A stretch of DNA of 64,000 bases from Posidonia oceanica. Taxonomy: Eukaryota > Streptophyta > Magnoliopsida > Alismatales > Posidoniaceae. Shown piece after piece: positions 39,141 to 50,738 of the stretch. The stretch covers positions 89,598,001-89,662,000 of the forward strand of contig JAZBRS010000020.1 of NCBI GenBank assembly GCA_037176725.1, written 5' to 3'. The position numbers were made by a program, and so were the translations under genes. Below the pieces are notes generated by a model. It was not told the DNA's origin and did not search any database. It was given only the letters and a program-made list of their open reading frames with translations. Within the stretch, counting starts at the first letter, position 1. Each line of letters begins with the position of its first letter.

Positions 39141-39189
39141 CATTATTTTCTCAGTAATATGGTTTTTAGTGCAAATATTACATTTCTGC

Positions 39190-40015
39190 CTTAAGTTTTC
39201 TTATTTTTGCATTCTGGTCCTTAGCTTATTTAAGTTGCTTAGTTTCTGATTTAAAACCATGCTAAATTGCCCGTTTTATCCCTGTTTCTCAGTATTTGCA
39301 TTTAGATCCAGTTACTGTGCGTTTTAGTTATAAAATTTTATGTTTTGATCCCTCTGCTTTCCATTATTGCATGTCAATCCTGTCCTAAATCAGTTCATTT
39401 ATATGCATTATTTTTACCATATCACATTGCATTCCATGTCCCTGTGTTTTACTGATTTTCCATTTAAGTCACCTGCACTGTAGAAACCTAGGTTTTATTT
39501 TTGATTTTTCCATACTGCATTGCATGTTTTACCTTCTGGTTTTGCATATTTGCATATAGGTCCATTTTAAATGGACAGTAACCATTTTGCATGCATATTA
39601 GCTTATTACATTGCATTTTCAACCCTGGTTTTTCCAAGTATTGCATTTCAGTCCCCAGATCATGATTCCAGAGCATGTTTTCCATATAAAATTGCATTTT
39701 CGGACCCTGCATGATTTAAAAATCACACATAGACCCATGCATCCTTTGGAAACCATGTAAAAAGACTGTTTTGCCCCTAAGTTGCATTTTAACTCCTATG
39801 CTTGCAAAAATTGCATGTAGGCCCTCCACTTGCATTCCCGGACTACCCAGAACCCCCGTTTTCTGGAAAATTTGCATTTTAGCCCCTTTCTTTCTTCAAA
39901 AATGCTTTTGAACTCCTGTTCTTTCCAAATTGCTTTTTTTTATCTTTTCTTGCCTTTTGCATGCATTCTGCATTCATTTAATCTTGCATTCAAGCATCCC
40001 CCTTGCATACACTAG
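39190..40015 (+). repeat. Degenerate TTGCAT-rich segment of the LTR
   Basis: At least fifteen TTGCAT words recur at irregular spacing of about 15-60 bp, often as TTGCATTTnnnnCC. Examples lie near 39207, 39293, 39422, 39608, 39690, 39780, 39868 and 39990. The pattern looks like a decayed short tandem repeat. It reappears at about 41.48-41.54 kb. Confidence 0.65.
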
Positions 40016-40236
40016 GCACTTTTAACTCTCCTTCACTTGGGAGGACCTTCAGCACACCCCTAGGACCTCCGGAACACTTAGATCTGTTCTTCTCTCCTGT
40101 TCTGGCCCTTCTGCTCCGAAGCTGCGATATCTTTCAATCCGACCGTTGGATCTCCTCGAGTAAGCTGCCCAGGCGACCGCAGCGAAGCGCTCTTCAGCAT
40201 GGACCAAGCAGATCTCCGATCAGACTCCCGGATCTC

Positions 40237-40245
40237 CAGGTATGT
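40237..40245 (+). promoter_or_regulatory. Possible 5' splice site in the LTR
   Basis: CAG|GTATGT fits the plant donor consensus well and sits just before the 30-bp array. If transcription starts upstream in the LTR, an intron could begin here. No acceptor or transcript can be shown from this window. Confidence 0.25.
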
Positions 40246-40290
40246 CCTCCTGAACCCCTGCACTGCATTCATTTACATGCCAATTGCTCC

Positions 40291-41005
40291 GTTTTGCGTG
40301 CTTTCAAGTTTTCTCGCTCCGTTTTGCGTGCAGTCTTGTTTTCTCGCACCGTTTTGCGTGCCGCTTCTTTGTCTTGCACCGTTTTGCGTGCCCTTTAGTT
40401 TTCTCGCCTCGTTTTGCGTGCAGTCTTGTTTTCTCGCTCCGTTTTGCGTGCCGCTTCTTTGTCTTGCCTCGTTTTGCGTGCAGTCTTGTTTTCTCTCACC
40501 GTTTTACGTGCCGCTTCTTTGTCTTGCACCGTTTTGCGTGCCTTTAGTTTTTTCACCTCGTTTTGCGTGCAGTCTTGTTTTCTCGCTCCGTTTTGCGTGC
40601 CGCTTCTTTGTCTTGCTCCGTTTTGCATGCAGTCTTGTTTTCTCGCTCCGTTTTGCATGCCGCTTCTTTGTCTTGCTCCGTTTTGCATGCAGTCTTGTCT
40701 TCTCGCTCCATTTTGCGTGCTGCTTCTTTGTCTTGCCTCATTTTGCGTGCGGTCTTGTTTTCTCGCACCGTTTTGCGTGCCCTTTAGTTGTCTTGCTCCG
40801 TTTTGCGTGCAGTCTTGTTTTCTCGCTCCGTTTTGCGTGCCGCTTCTTTGTCTTGCCTCGTTTTACGTGCAGTCTTGTTTTCTTGTACCGTTTTGCGTGC
40901 CCTTTCGTTTTCTCGCCTCGTCTTGCGTGCCCTTGTTTTTCTTGCCCGGTTTTGCGCCCTTCTTTCGTTTTCCTGCACCGTTTTGCGTTCTTGTTCCGTT
41001 CCTTG
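40291..41005 (+). repeat. 30-bp tandem repeat array in the LTR (24 units)
   Basis: Units start GTTTTGCGTGC at 40291, 40321, 40351 and so on every 30 bp. One 29-bp step falls at 40531-40560, and the array decays after 40920. Two unit types mostly alternate: one with AGTCTTGTTTTCTCGC and one with CGCTTCTTTGTCTTGC, giving a 60-bp higher period. Because 30 is divisible by three, several frames stay open (40199-41158 and 40414-41232). They encode only monotonous Cys/Phe/Leu-rich 10-residue repeats and are not called as genes. Confidence 0.93.
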
Positions 41006-41380
41006 CATCATTTGCATGTCAACCTTGCTTTCGCATCTTTTCGCATTCTTGTTTCGTTCCTCGCACTGTTTTACGCTGTTTCCTCTTGCATGTCGCTTGC
41101 ATTGCCTGTTTTCCCCGCTGTTTTGTTTTATCGCCCGTATTTGCATATAGGGCAGTGATGCTTACTGTCCGGAGTTCCCACGAGCCAAGTTCCACCCGGT
41201 TCGGAACACAGACAGCGTTGCTGAGCGCTTAGATTGCACGTTTACTTTCTTGCATTGTCTTTCATCACTTAGAGCACACCTTTGAGCATTTAGACAGGCA
41301 TTCATTGGCACTTAGGCATTCAAAGTCTGCATTTCCCTGCATATGCGAGCGTAAGCCTAGAAAGACCGATTCTCGGGCAT

Positions 41381-41414
41381 GTCGGGGGTGCCTAACACCT
41401 TCCCCGTGCGTAAC
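41381..41414 (+). other. Conserved LTR 3'-region motif
   Basis: GTCGGGGGTGCCTAACACCT followed by TCCCCGTGCGTAAC lies 360 bp before the LTR end. I recognise this from memory as a conserved block in LTRs of plant Tat/Ogre-type elements. No function is assigned. Confidence 0.6.
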
Positions 41415-41597
41415 AGGAGTCCTTACCCTCTCTTGGCCCGCAATGACCATATTGCCCTTGTCCCAGGCACGAGTCACATCATTTGCATTCATTTGCATCT
41501 CATTTCTTTTGCATTGCCCTGCATTGCATCTTTTGCTTGGTTTTGCGCGATTATTCACGCATTTCCTCGGTTTTCCTCGTCTTCCGATTTAATAGAC

Positions 41598-41611
41598 TTG
41601 GTGGCGACTCC
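41598..41611 (+). other. TTGGTGGCGACTCC block near the LTR 3' end
   Basis: TGGCGACTCC resembles the start of the tRNA-Arg-type primer-binding site used by Tat/Ogre elements, but here it lies 165 bp inside the LTR and the match ends after CTCC. It is therefore read as an LTR motif and not as a working primer-binding site. Confidence 0.5.
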
Positions 41612-41776
41612 GATTTTGTCTTGTCTTCTTCTTTTCTTTCCCTTTTTCCCTCCTTTAAATGTTTTCGAGTTAGGTCTTCCTTCTCGGACATAGCCGCTAA
41701 TAGTGAGCCTGATTCCGATCGGTGCACGCGAGCTTTGGCATCGTGCATGGACGATACGAACACTGGGATTACTACA

Positions 41777-41781
41777 GGAAA
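41777..41781. repeat. Target-site duplication, right copy (GGAAA, one change)
   Basis: These are the five bases just after ...ACTACA. By copy offset they map to the same 17386-17390 as the left copy. One G-to-A change separates the two, so some time has passed since insertion. Confidence 0.83.
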
Positions 41782-42817
41782 CAAGCAAACAAACAGACGT
41801 GATTTTGATAAGGCACGCAGAGGCACTCGTCCTCAAATTATGGAAGCGAACAAACATGACCAAGAAGGCGCATGCAAGGGCTTGTCCTGAAAATAAGGAA
41901 GCAAGCAAACAAACAGACTTGACTTCGAAAAGGCACACAAAGGTGCTCATCCTCAGATTAAGGAAGCGAGCAAACAAGACCACGAATGGGCATGGATGGG
42001 CTTGTCCTCAAATTAAGGAAGCAAGCAAACAAACAGACGTGACTTCGATAAGGCACGTAAAGAAGCTCGTCCTAAAATTGAGGAAGCGAGCAAACATGAC
42101 CACGAAAGGGCATGTAAGGGCTAGTCCTTAAATTAAGGAAGCAAGCAAACAAACAGACGTGACTTCGAAAAGGCACGCAGTGGCGCTCGTCCTCAAATTA
42201 AGGAAGTGAGCAAACATGGCCACGATGGAGCATGTACGGGCCTGTCCTCAAATTAAGGAAGCACGCAAACAAACAGACGTGACTTCGAAAAGGCACGCAA
42301 AGGCGCTCGTCCCTGAATTAAGGAAGCAAGCAAACATGACCACGAAGGGGAATGTTTGGAATTGTCCTCAAATTATGGAAGCAAGCAAACAAACAGACGT
42401 GACTTCGAAAAGGCATGCAAAGGCGCTCACCCTCAAATTTAGGAAGCGAGCAAACAGGACCATGAAGGGGCATGTAAGGGTCTTGTCCTCAAATTAAGGA
42501 AGCAAGCAAACAAACAGATGTGACTTCAAAAAGACACGTAAAGGCGCTCGTCCTCAAATTGAGGAAACGACCAAACAAGACCAGGATGGGGCATGTAAGG
42601 GCTTGTCCTCAAATAGAGGAAGCAAGCAAACAAACAGATGTGACTTCAAAAAGGCACGCAAAGGTGCTCGTCCTCAAATTAAGGAAGCGAGCAAATACGA
42701 CCACGATGGGGCATGTAAGGGCTTGTCCTCAAATTAAGGAAGCAAACAAACAAACAGACGTGACTTCGAAATGGCACGCAAAGGCGCTTGTCCTCAAATT
42801 AAGGAAGCAAGCAAACA

Positions 42818-42880
42818 TGACCACGATGGGGCATGTAAGGGCTTGTCCTCAAATTAAGGAAGCAAGTAAACAAACAGACG
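42818..42880 (+). repeat. Representative B half-unit (63 bp)
   Basis: This is one near-consensus B half, measured from TGAC to the next TGAC. It has a 28-bp left arm ending in GGGCTTG, the shared TCCTCAAATTAAGGA core, then GAAGCAAG and a right tail with an extra AACAGACG that the A half lacks. It aligns with the A half over nearly its whole length, so the 120-bp unit is an ancient dimer of a ~60-bp monomer. Confidence 0.9.
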
Positions 42881-42937
42881 TGACTTCGAAAAGGCACGCA
42901 AAGGCGCTCGTCCTCAAATTAAGGAAGCGAGCAAACA
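42881..42937 (+). repeat. Representative A half-unit (57 bp)
   Basis: This is one near-consensus A half. It has a 30-bp left arm with the TTCGAA palindrome and GGCGCTCG, the shared core, and a short right tail GCGAGCAAACA. Together with the preceding B half it makes exactly 120 bp. The A/B difference (30+27 against 28+35 bp) lets hybrid halves produced by recombination be recognised by length. Confidence 0.9.
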
Positions 42938-45523
42938 TGACCAAGATGGGGCATGTAAGGGCTTGTCCTCAAATTAAGGAAGCAAGCTAACCAAAAGTTG
43001 TGACTTCAAAAAGGCACGCAAAGGCGCTCGTCCACATATTATGGAAGCGAGCAAACATGACTAGGAAAGGGCGTGTATGGGCTTGTCCTCAAATAAAGGA
43101 AGCAAGCAAACAAACAGACGTGACTTCGAAAAGGCATGCAAAGGTGCTCGTCCTAAAATTGAGGAAGCGAGCAAATAAGACCACGAATGGGCATGTAAGG
43201 GCATGTCCTAAAATTAAGGAAGGCAGCCAACAAACAGACGTGACGCTGAAAAGGCACGCAAAGGCGCTCGTCCTCAAATTAAGGAAGCGAGCAAACATGA
43301 CTACGAAGGGGCATGTATGGGCTTGTCCTCAAATTAAGGAAGCAAGCAAACGAACAGACGTGACTTCGAAAAGCCACACAATGGTGCTCGTCCTCAAATT
43401 AAGGAAGCGAGCAAACTTGACCATGAAAGGGTAGGTAAGGGCTTTTCCTCAAATTAAGGAAGCAAGCAAACAAACAGACATGACTTCGAAAAGACACGCA
43501 ATGGCGCTCGTCCCCAAATTAAGGAAGCGAGCAAACATGACCAGGATGGGGCATGTAAGGGCTTGCCCTCAAATTAAGGAAACAAGCAAACAAACAGATG
43601 TGACTTCGTAAAGGCACGCAAAGGTGCTCGTTCTCAAATTAAGAAAGCGAGCAAACATGGCCATGAAGGGGCATATAATGGCTTGTCCGAAAATTAAGGA
43701 AGCAAGCGAACAAACAGACGTGACTTCGATAAGGGACACAAAGGCGCTCTTCCTCAAATTATGGAAGCGTGCAAACATGACCACGAAAGGGCTAGTAAAG
43801 GCTTGTCCTCAAATTAAGGAAGAAAGCAAACAAACAGACGTAACATCAAAAAGGCACGCAAAGATGCTCGTCCTTGAAGCAAGCAAACTTGACCACGAAG
43901 GGATATGAAAGGGCTTGTCCTCAAATTAAGAAAGCAAGCGAACAAATAGACGTGACTTTGAAAAGGCACGCAAAGGCACTCGTGCTCAAATTGAGGAAGC
44001 GAGCAAACATGACTACGAAGGGGCATGTATGGGCTTGTCCTCAAATTAAGTAAGCACGCAAACAAACATATGTGATTTCGAACAGGCACGCAAAGGCGCT
44101 TGTCCTCTAATTAAGGAAGCGAGCAAACATGACCACGAAGGGGCACGTACGGGCTTGTCCTCAAAATACGGAAGCAAGCAAACAAACAGACGTGACTTCG
44201 AAAAGCCACGCAAAGACGCTCCTCCTCAAATTACGGAAGCGAGCAAACATGACCACGAAGGGGCACGTAAGGGCTTGAACTCAAATTAAGGAACAAGCAA
44301 ACAAACAGACGTAAGATCGAAAAGGCAAACAATGGCGCTCGTCCTCAAATTAAGGAAGCGAGCAAACATGACTACATAGGAGCCTGCAAGGGCTAGTCCT
44401 CAAATTAAGGAAGCAAGCAAACTAACTGACGTGACTTCGAAAACGCACGCAAAGGCACTCGTCCTCAAATTAAGTATGCGGGCAAACATGTTGATGAAGG
44501 GGCTTGTAAGGGCTTGTCCTAAAATTAAGGAAGCAAGTAAACAAACAGACGTTACATCGAAATGGCATGCAAAGGCGCTCGTCCTCAAATTAAGGAAGCG
44601 AGCAAACATGACCACGATGGGGCATGTAAGGGCTTGTCCTCAAATTAAGGAAGCAAGCAAACTAACAGTCGTGACTTCGAAAAGGCACGCAAAGGCGCTC
44701 GTCCTCAAATTATGGAAGCGAGCAAACTTGACCATGAAGGGGCATGTAAGGGCTTGTCCTCGAATTAAGGAAGCAAGCAAACAAACACACGTGACTTCGA
44801 GAAGGCACGCAAAGGCGCTCGTCCTCAAAATAAGGAAGCGAGCAAACATGACCACGAAGGGGTACGTTTGGGCTTGCCCTCAAATAAAGGAAGCATGCAA
44901 ACAAACAGACATGACGTGGAAACGGCATGCAAAAGCGGTCGTCCTCAAATTATGGAAGCGAGCAAACTTAACCATGAAGGGGCATATACTGGCATGTCCT
45001 TAAATTAAGGAAGTAAGCAAACAAACAGACGTGACATCGATAAGGGACACAAAGGCGCTCATCCTCTAATTATGGAAGCGAGCAAACATGACCACGAAAG
45101 GGCAAGTAACGGCTTGTCCTCAAATTACGGAAGCAAGCAAACAAACCGACGTAACATCGAAAGGGCACGCAAAGATGCTCGTCCTCGAAGCAAGCAAACT
45201 TGTCCACGAAGGGACAAGTATGGGCTTGTCCTCAAATTAAGAAAGGAAGCGAACAAACAGACGTGACTTCGAAAAGCCACGCAAAGGTGCTCATCCTCAA
45301 ATTAATGAAGCGAGCAAACATGACTACGAAGGGGCATGTATGGGCTTGTCCTCAAATTAAGGAAGCACGCAAACAAACAGATGTGATTTCGAAAAGGCAT
45401 GCAAAGGCGCTTGTCATCTAATTAAGGAAGCAAGCGAACATGACCACGAAGGGGCATGTACGGGCTTGTCCTCAAATTAAGGAAGCAAGCAAATAAACAG
45501 ACGTAAGATCGAAAATGCACGCA

Positions 45524-48500
45524 GTGGCGCTCGTCCTCAAATTAAGGAAGCGAGCAAACATGGCCACGTTGGAGCCTGCAAGGGCTAGTCCTCAAATTAA
45601 GGATGCAAGCAAACTAACAGACGTGACTTCGAAAAGGCACGCAAAGGCGCTCGTCCTCAAATTAAGTATGCGAGCAAACTTGTTCACGTAGGTGCTTGTA
45701 AGGGCTTGTCCTCAAATTACGGAAGCGAGCAAACAAACAGATGTGACTTCGAAAAGGCACGCAATGGCACTCGTCCTCAAATTAAGGAAGCGAGCAAACA
45801 TGACCCAGAAGGGGCATAAAAGGGGTTGTCCTTAAATCAGGGAAGCATGCAAACAAACAGACGTGCCTTCGAAAAGCCACGCGAAGGCGCCCGTCCTCGA
45901 ATTATGGAAGCGAGCAAACATGACCACGAAGGGGCATGTATGGGCTTGTCCTCAAATTAATGAAGGAAGCTAACAAACAGACGTGACATCAAAAAGACAC
46001 GCAAAGGCGCTCGTCCTCAAATTAAGGAAGCGACCAAACACAACCATGATAGAGCATGAAAGGCCTTGTCCTCAAATTAATGAAGCATGCAAACAATCGG
46101 ACGTGACATCGAAAAGGCACGCAAAGGCGCTCGTCCTCAAATTAAGGAAGCAAGCAAACTTGACCACAACAGGGCACGTAAGGGCTTGACCTCAAAATAA
46201 GGATGCAAGCAAACCAACATACGTGACTTCGAGAAGGCACGCAATGGCGCTCGTCCTCAACTTTTGGAAGCGAGCAAAACATGACCACGATGGGGCATGG
46301 AAGGGCTTGTCCTCTAATAAAGGAAGCATGCAAACAAATTGATGTGACTTCGAAAAGGCTCGCAAAGGTGCTCGTCGTCAAATTATGGAAGCAAGCAGAC
46401 ATGACCACGAAGGGGCATGTAGGGGCATATCCACAAATTATGGAAGTAAGCAAACGAACAGACGTGACTTCGAAAAGGCACGCAAATGCCATTGTCCTAA
46501 AATTAAGGAGGCGAGCAAACATGACCATGATGGTGCATATAAGGGCTTGTCCTCAAATTGAGGAAGCAAGCAAACAAACAGACGTGACTTCGAAATGGGA
46601 CATAATGGCGCTCCACCTTAAATTAACGAAGCGAGCAAACATGACTACGAAGGGACAGGTAAGGGCTTGTCCTCAAAGTAAGGAAGCAAGTAAACATACA
46701 GACGTGACGTCGAGAATGCACGCAAAGGAGCTCGTCCTAAAAATAAGGAAGCGAGCAAACAAGACAACAAAGGGGCATGTAGGGGCTTGTCCTCAAATTA
46801 AGGAAGCAAGCAAACTAACAGACGTGACTTCGAATAGGCATGCAACGGCGCTCGTCCTCAAATTAAGGAATCGAGCAAACTGGACCATGAAGGGGCAGGT
46901 AAGGGCTTGTCCTCTAATTAAGGAAGCAAGCAAACAAACAGACACGAATTCAAAATGGCACGCAAAGGCGCTCGTCCTCACATTAAGGATGCGAGCAAAC
47001 ATGACCACGAAGAGGCACGTAAGGGCTTGTCCTCAAATTAAGGAAGCAAGCAAACAAACAGACATGACTTAGAAATGGCACGCAACGACGCTCGTCCTCA
47101 AATTATGGAAGCGAGCAAACTTGACCATGAAGGGGCAGGTAAGGGCTTATCCTCAAATTAAGGAAGCAAGCAAACAAACAGACATGACTTCGAAAAGGCA
47201 CGCAACGGCGCTCGTCCCCAAATTAAGGAAGCGAGCAAACATGACCATGATGGGGCGTGTAAGGGCTTGTCCTAAAATTAAGGAAACAAGCAAACAAACA
47301 TATGTGACTTCGTAAAGGCATACAAAGGTGCTCGTTCTCAAATTAAGAAAGCGAGCAAACATGGCCATGAAGGAGCATATAACGGCTTGTCCAAAAATTA
47401 AGGAAGCAAGCGAACAAACAGAGGTGACTTCAAAAAGGCACGCAATGGCACTAGTCCTCAAATTAAGGAAGCAAGCAAACATGACCATGAAGGGACATGA
47501 AAGGGCTTGTCCTCAAAATAAGGTAGCAAGTAAACAAACAGACGTTACTTCGAAATGGCATGCAAAGGCGCTCGTCCTCAAATTAAGGAAGTGAGCAAAC
47601 ATGACCACGATGGGGCTTGTAAGGGCTTGTCCTCAAATTAAGAAAGCAAGCAAACAAACAGTCGTGACTTCGAAAAGGCACGCAAAGGCACTCGTCCTCA
47701 AATTATGGAAGCGAGCAAACTTGACCATGAAGGGGCATGTAAGGGCTTGTCCTCGAATTAAGGAAGCAAGCAAACAAACAGACGTGACTTCGAGAAGGCA
47801 CGTAAAGTCGCTTGTCCTCAAATTATGGAAGCGAGCAAACATGACCACGAAGGGGTTTGTATGGGCTTGTCCTCAAATAAAGGAAGCAAGCAAACAAACT
47901 GACGTGACTTCGAAAAGGCAGGCAAAAGCGGTCGTCCTCAAATTATGGAAGCGAGCAAACTTGGCCATGAAGGGGCACATACGGGCATGTCCATAAATTA
48001 AGGAAGCAAGCAAACAAACAGACGTGACTTCGATTAGGGACACAAAGGCGCTCTTCCTCAAATTATGGAAGCGAGCAAACAAGACCACGAAAGGGCTAGT
48101 AACGGCTTGTCCTCAAATTAAGGAAGAAAGCAAACAAACAGACGTAACATCAAAAAGGCACGCAAAGATGCTCGTCCTTGAAGTAAGCAAACTTGACCAC
48201 GAAGGGATATGAAAGGGCTTGTCCTCAAATTAAGAAAGCAAGCAAACAAACAGACGTGACTTCGAAAAGGCACGCAAAGGCACTCGTGCTCAAATTAAGG
48301 AAGCGAGCAAACATGACTACGAAGGGGCATGTATGGGCTTGTCCTCAAATTAAGTAAGCACGCAAACAAACAGATGTGATTTCGAACAGGCACGCAAAGG
48401 CGCTTGTCCTCTAATTAAGGAAGCGAGCAAACATGACCACGAAGGGGCACGTACGGGCTCGTCCTCAAAAAACGGAAGCAAGCAAACAAACAGACGTGAC

Positions 48501-48950
48501 TTCGAAAAGCCACGCAAAGACGCTCCTCCTCAAATTACGGAAGCGAGCAAACATGACCATGAAGGGGCATGTAAGGGCTTGTACTCAAATTAAGGAACAA
48601 GCAAACAAACAGACGTAAGATCAAAAAGGCAAATACTGGCGCTCGTCCTCAAATTAAGGAAGCGAGCAAACATGACTACATAGGAGCCTGCAAGGTCTAG
48701 TCCTCAAATTAAGGAAGCAAGCAAACTAACTGACGTGTCTTCGAAAACGCACGCAAAGGCGCTCGTCCTCAAATTAAGTATGTGGGCAAACATGTCGATG
48801 AAGGGGCTTGTAAGGGCTTGTCCTCAAATTACGGAAGCAAGCAAACAAACAGATGTGACTTCGAAAAGGCACGCAATGGCACTCGTCCTCAAATTAAGGA
48901 AGCGAGCAAACATGACCATGAAGGGGCATAAAATGGATTGTCCTTAAATC
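45524..48950 (+). repeat. Right-hand higher-order block, partner of 52871-56250
   Basis: The offset to 52871-56250 is 7,347 bp up to about 47.1 kb and 7,301 bp after that. The 46-bp change is accounted for by a 45-bp deletion near 54505 and a 1-bp deletion near 54250 in the right copy. A 120-bp comparison near 47622/54923 shows two differences. Confidence 0.8.
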
Positions 48951-50738
48951 AGGGAAGCATGCAAACAAACAGACGTGACTTCGAAAAGCCACGCGAAGGC
49001 GCCCGTCCTCGAATTATGGAAGCGAGCAAACATGACCACGAAGGGGCATGTATGGGCTTGTCCTCAAATTAAGGAAGCAAGCTAACAAACAGACGTGACA
49101 TCGGAAAGACACGCAAAGGCGCTCGTCCTCAAATTAAGGAAGCGAGTAAACACAACCACGATAGAGCAAGTAAGGCCATGTCCTCAAATTAATGAAGCAT
49201 GCAAACAAACAGACGTGACATCGAAAAGGCACACAAAGGCGCTCGTCCTCAAATTAAGGAAGCAAGCAAACTTGACCACAACGGGGCACATAAGGGCTTG
49301 TCCTCAAAATAGGGATGCAGGCAAACAAACAGACGTGACTTCGAGAAGGCACGCACTGGCACTCGTCCTCAAATTTTGGAAGCGAGCAAACATGACCACG
49401 ATGGGGCATGGAAGGGCTTGTCCTCTAATAAAGGAAGCATGCAAACAAATAGATGTGACTTCGAAAAAGCACACAAAGGTGCTCGTCCTCAAATTAAGGA
49501 AGTGAGCTGACTTGACCACGAAGGGGCATGTAAGGGCTTAACCACACATTATGGATGTAAGCATACGAACAGACGTGACTTCGAAAAGGCACGCAAATGC
49601 CATCGTCCTAAAATTAAGGAGGCGAGTAAACACGACCATGATGGTGCATATAAGGGCTTGTGCTCAAACTAAGGAAGCAAGCAAACAGACAGACGTGACT
49701 TCGAAATGGGACACAATGGTGCTCATCCCCAAATTAACGAAGCGAGCAAACATGACCACGAAGGGACATGTAAGGGCTTGTCCTCAAAGTAAGGAAGCAA
49801 GCAAACAAACAGACGTGAGTTGGAGAATGCACGCAAAGGTGCTCGTCCTCAAATTAAGGAAGCGAGCAAACATGACAACGAAGGGGCACGTAGGGGCTTG
49901 TCCTCAAATTAACGAAGCAAGCAAACAAACGGACGTGACTTCGAAAAGGCACGCAACGGCGCTCTTCCTCAAATAAGGAATGGAGCAAACGAGACTACGA
50001 TGGGGCATGTAAGGGCTTGTCCTCAAATTAAGGAAGCAAGCAAACAAACAGACACGAATTCGAAATGGCACGCAAAGGCGCTCGTCCTCAAATTAAGGAT
50101 GCGAGCATACATGACCACGAAGAGGCATGTAAGGGCTTGTCCTCAAATTAAGGAAGCAAGCAAACAAACAGACGTGACTTCGGAAAGGCACGCGAAGGCG
50201 CTCGTCTTCAAATTAAGGAAGCGAGTAAACTTGACTACGAAGGGGCATGTAAGGCTTGTCCTCAAATAAAGGAAGCAAGCAAACAAACATACGGGATTGC
50301 GAAAAGGCACGCAACGGCGCTCGTTCTCATATTACAGAAGCGAGGAAACATGACTAGGAAAGGGCATGTACGGGCTTGTCCTCAATTTAAGGAAGCAAGC
50401 AAACAAACAGACGTGACTTCTAAAAGGCATGCAAAGGTACTCGTCCTAAAATTGAGGAAGCGAGCTAATAAGACCACGAATGGGCATGTATGGGCAGGTC
50501 CTCAAATTAAGGAAGCATGCAAACAAACAGACATGACTTTGAAAAGGCACGCAAAGGCGCTCGTCCTCAAATTAAGGAAGCGAGCAAACATGACTACGAA
50601 GGGGCTTGTATGGGCTAGTCCTCAAATTAAGGAAGCAAGCATACAAACAGATGTAACTTCGAAAAGGCACGGAAAGGTGCTCGTCCTCAAATTAAGGAAG
50701 CGAACAAACTTGACCATGAAGGGGCAGGTAAGTGCTTG

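Larger units (their letters stand above)
36203..41776 (+). mobile_element. Solo LTR, probably of a plant Ty3/gypsy Tat/Ogre-type retrotransposon
   Basis: This 5,574-bp non-satellite insertion begins TGTTGACACC and ends ACTACA, giving the TG...CA termini of LTRs. A 5-bp target duplication (GGAAG/GGAAA) flanks it. Near the 3' end are GGGGGTGCCTAACACCTTCC and TTGGTGGCGACTCC, which I associate from memory with LTRs of plant Tat/Ogre elements, a group known for very long LTRs. There are no gag, protease, reverse transcriptase, RNase H or integrase sequences, no second LTR, no adjoining primer-binding site and no polypurine tract. A lone LTR left after recombination between two LTRs is the simplest reading. 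A non-autonomous element with no internal region is the alternative. The strand is inferred from the end motifs. Confidence 0.85.

Noticed and set aside
39329..39691. TATAAAA words at 39329 and 39685 as LTR promoters
   Set aside because: They are in AT-rich sequence with no supporting start-site evidence, and either could be chance.
40199..41232. 319- and 272-codon frames over the 30-bp array, plus antisense frames
   Set aside because: They are open only because 30 is divisible by three; the products are monotonous 10-residue repeats.
41602..41611. TGGCGACTCC as a working primer-binding site
   Set aside because: It lies 165 bp inside the element, the match ends after ten bases, and the copy-offset arithmetic puts the element end at 41776.
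36203..41776. Full-length retrotransposon
   Set aside because: There is no second LTR, no gag or pol domains, and no adjacent primer-binding site or polypurine tract.
41703..42131. Open frame crossing from the LTR into the satellite
   Set aside because: It is a chance fusion at the insertion boundary.
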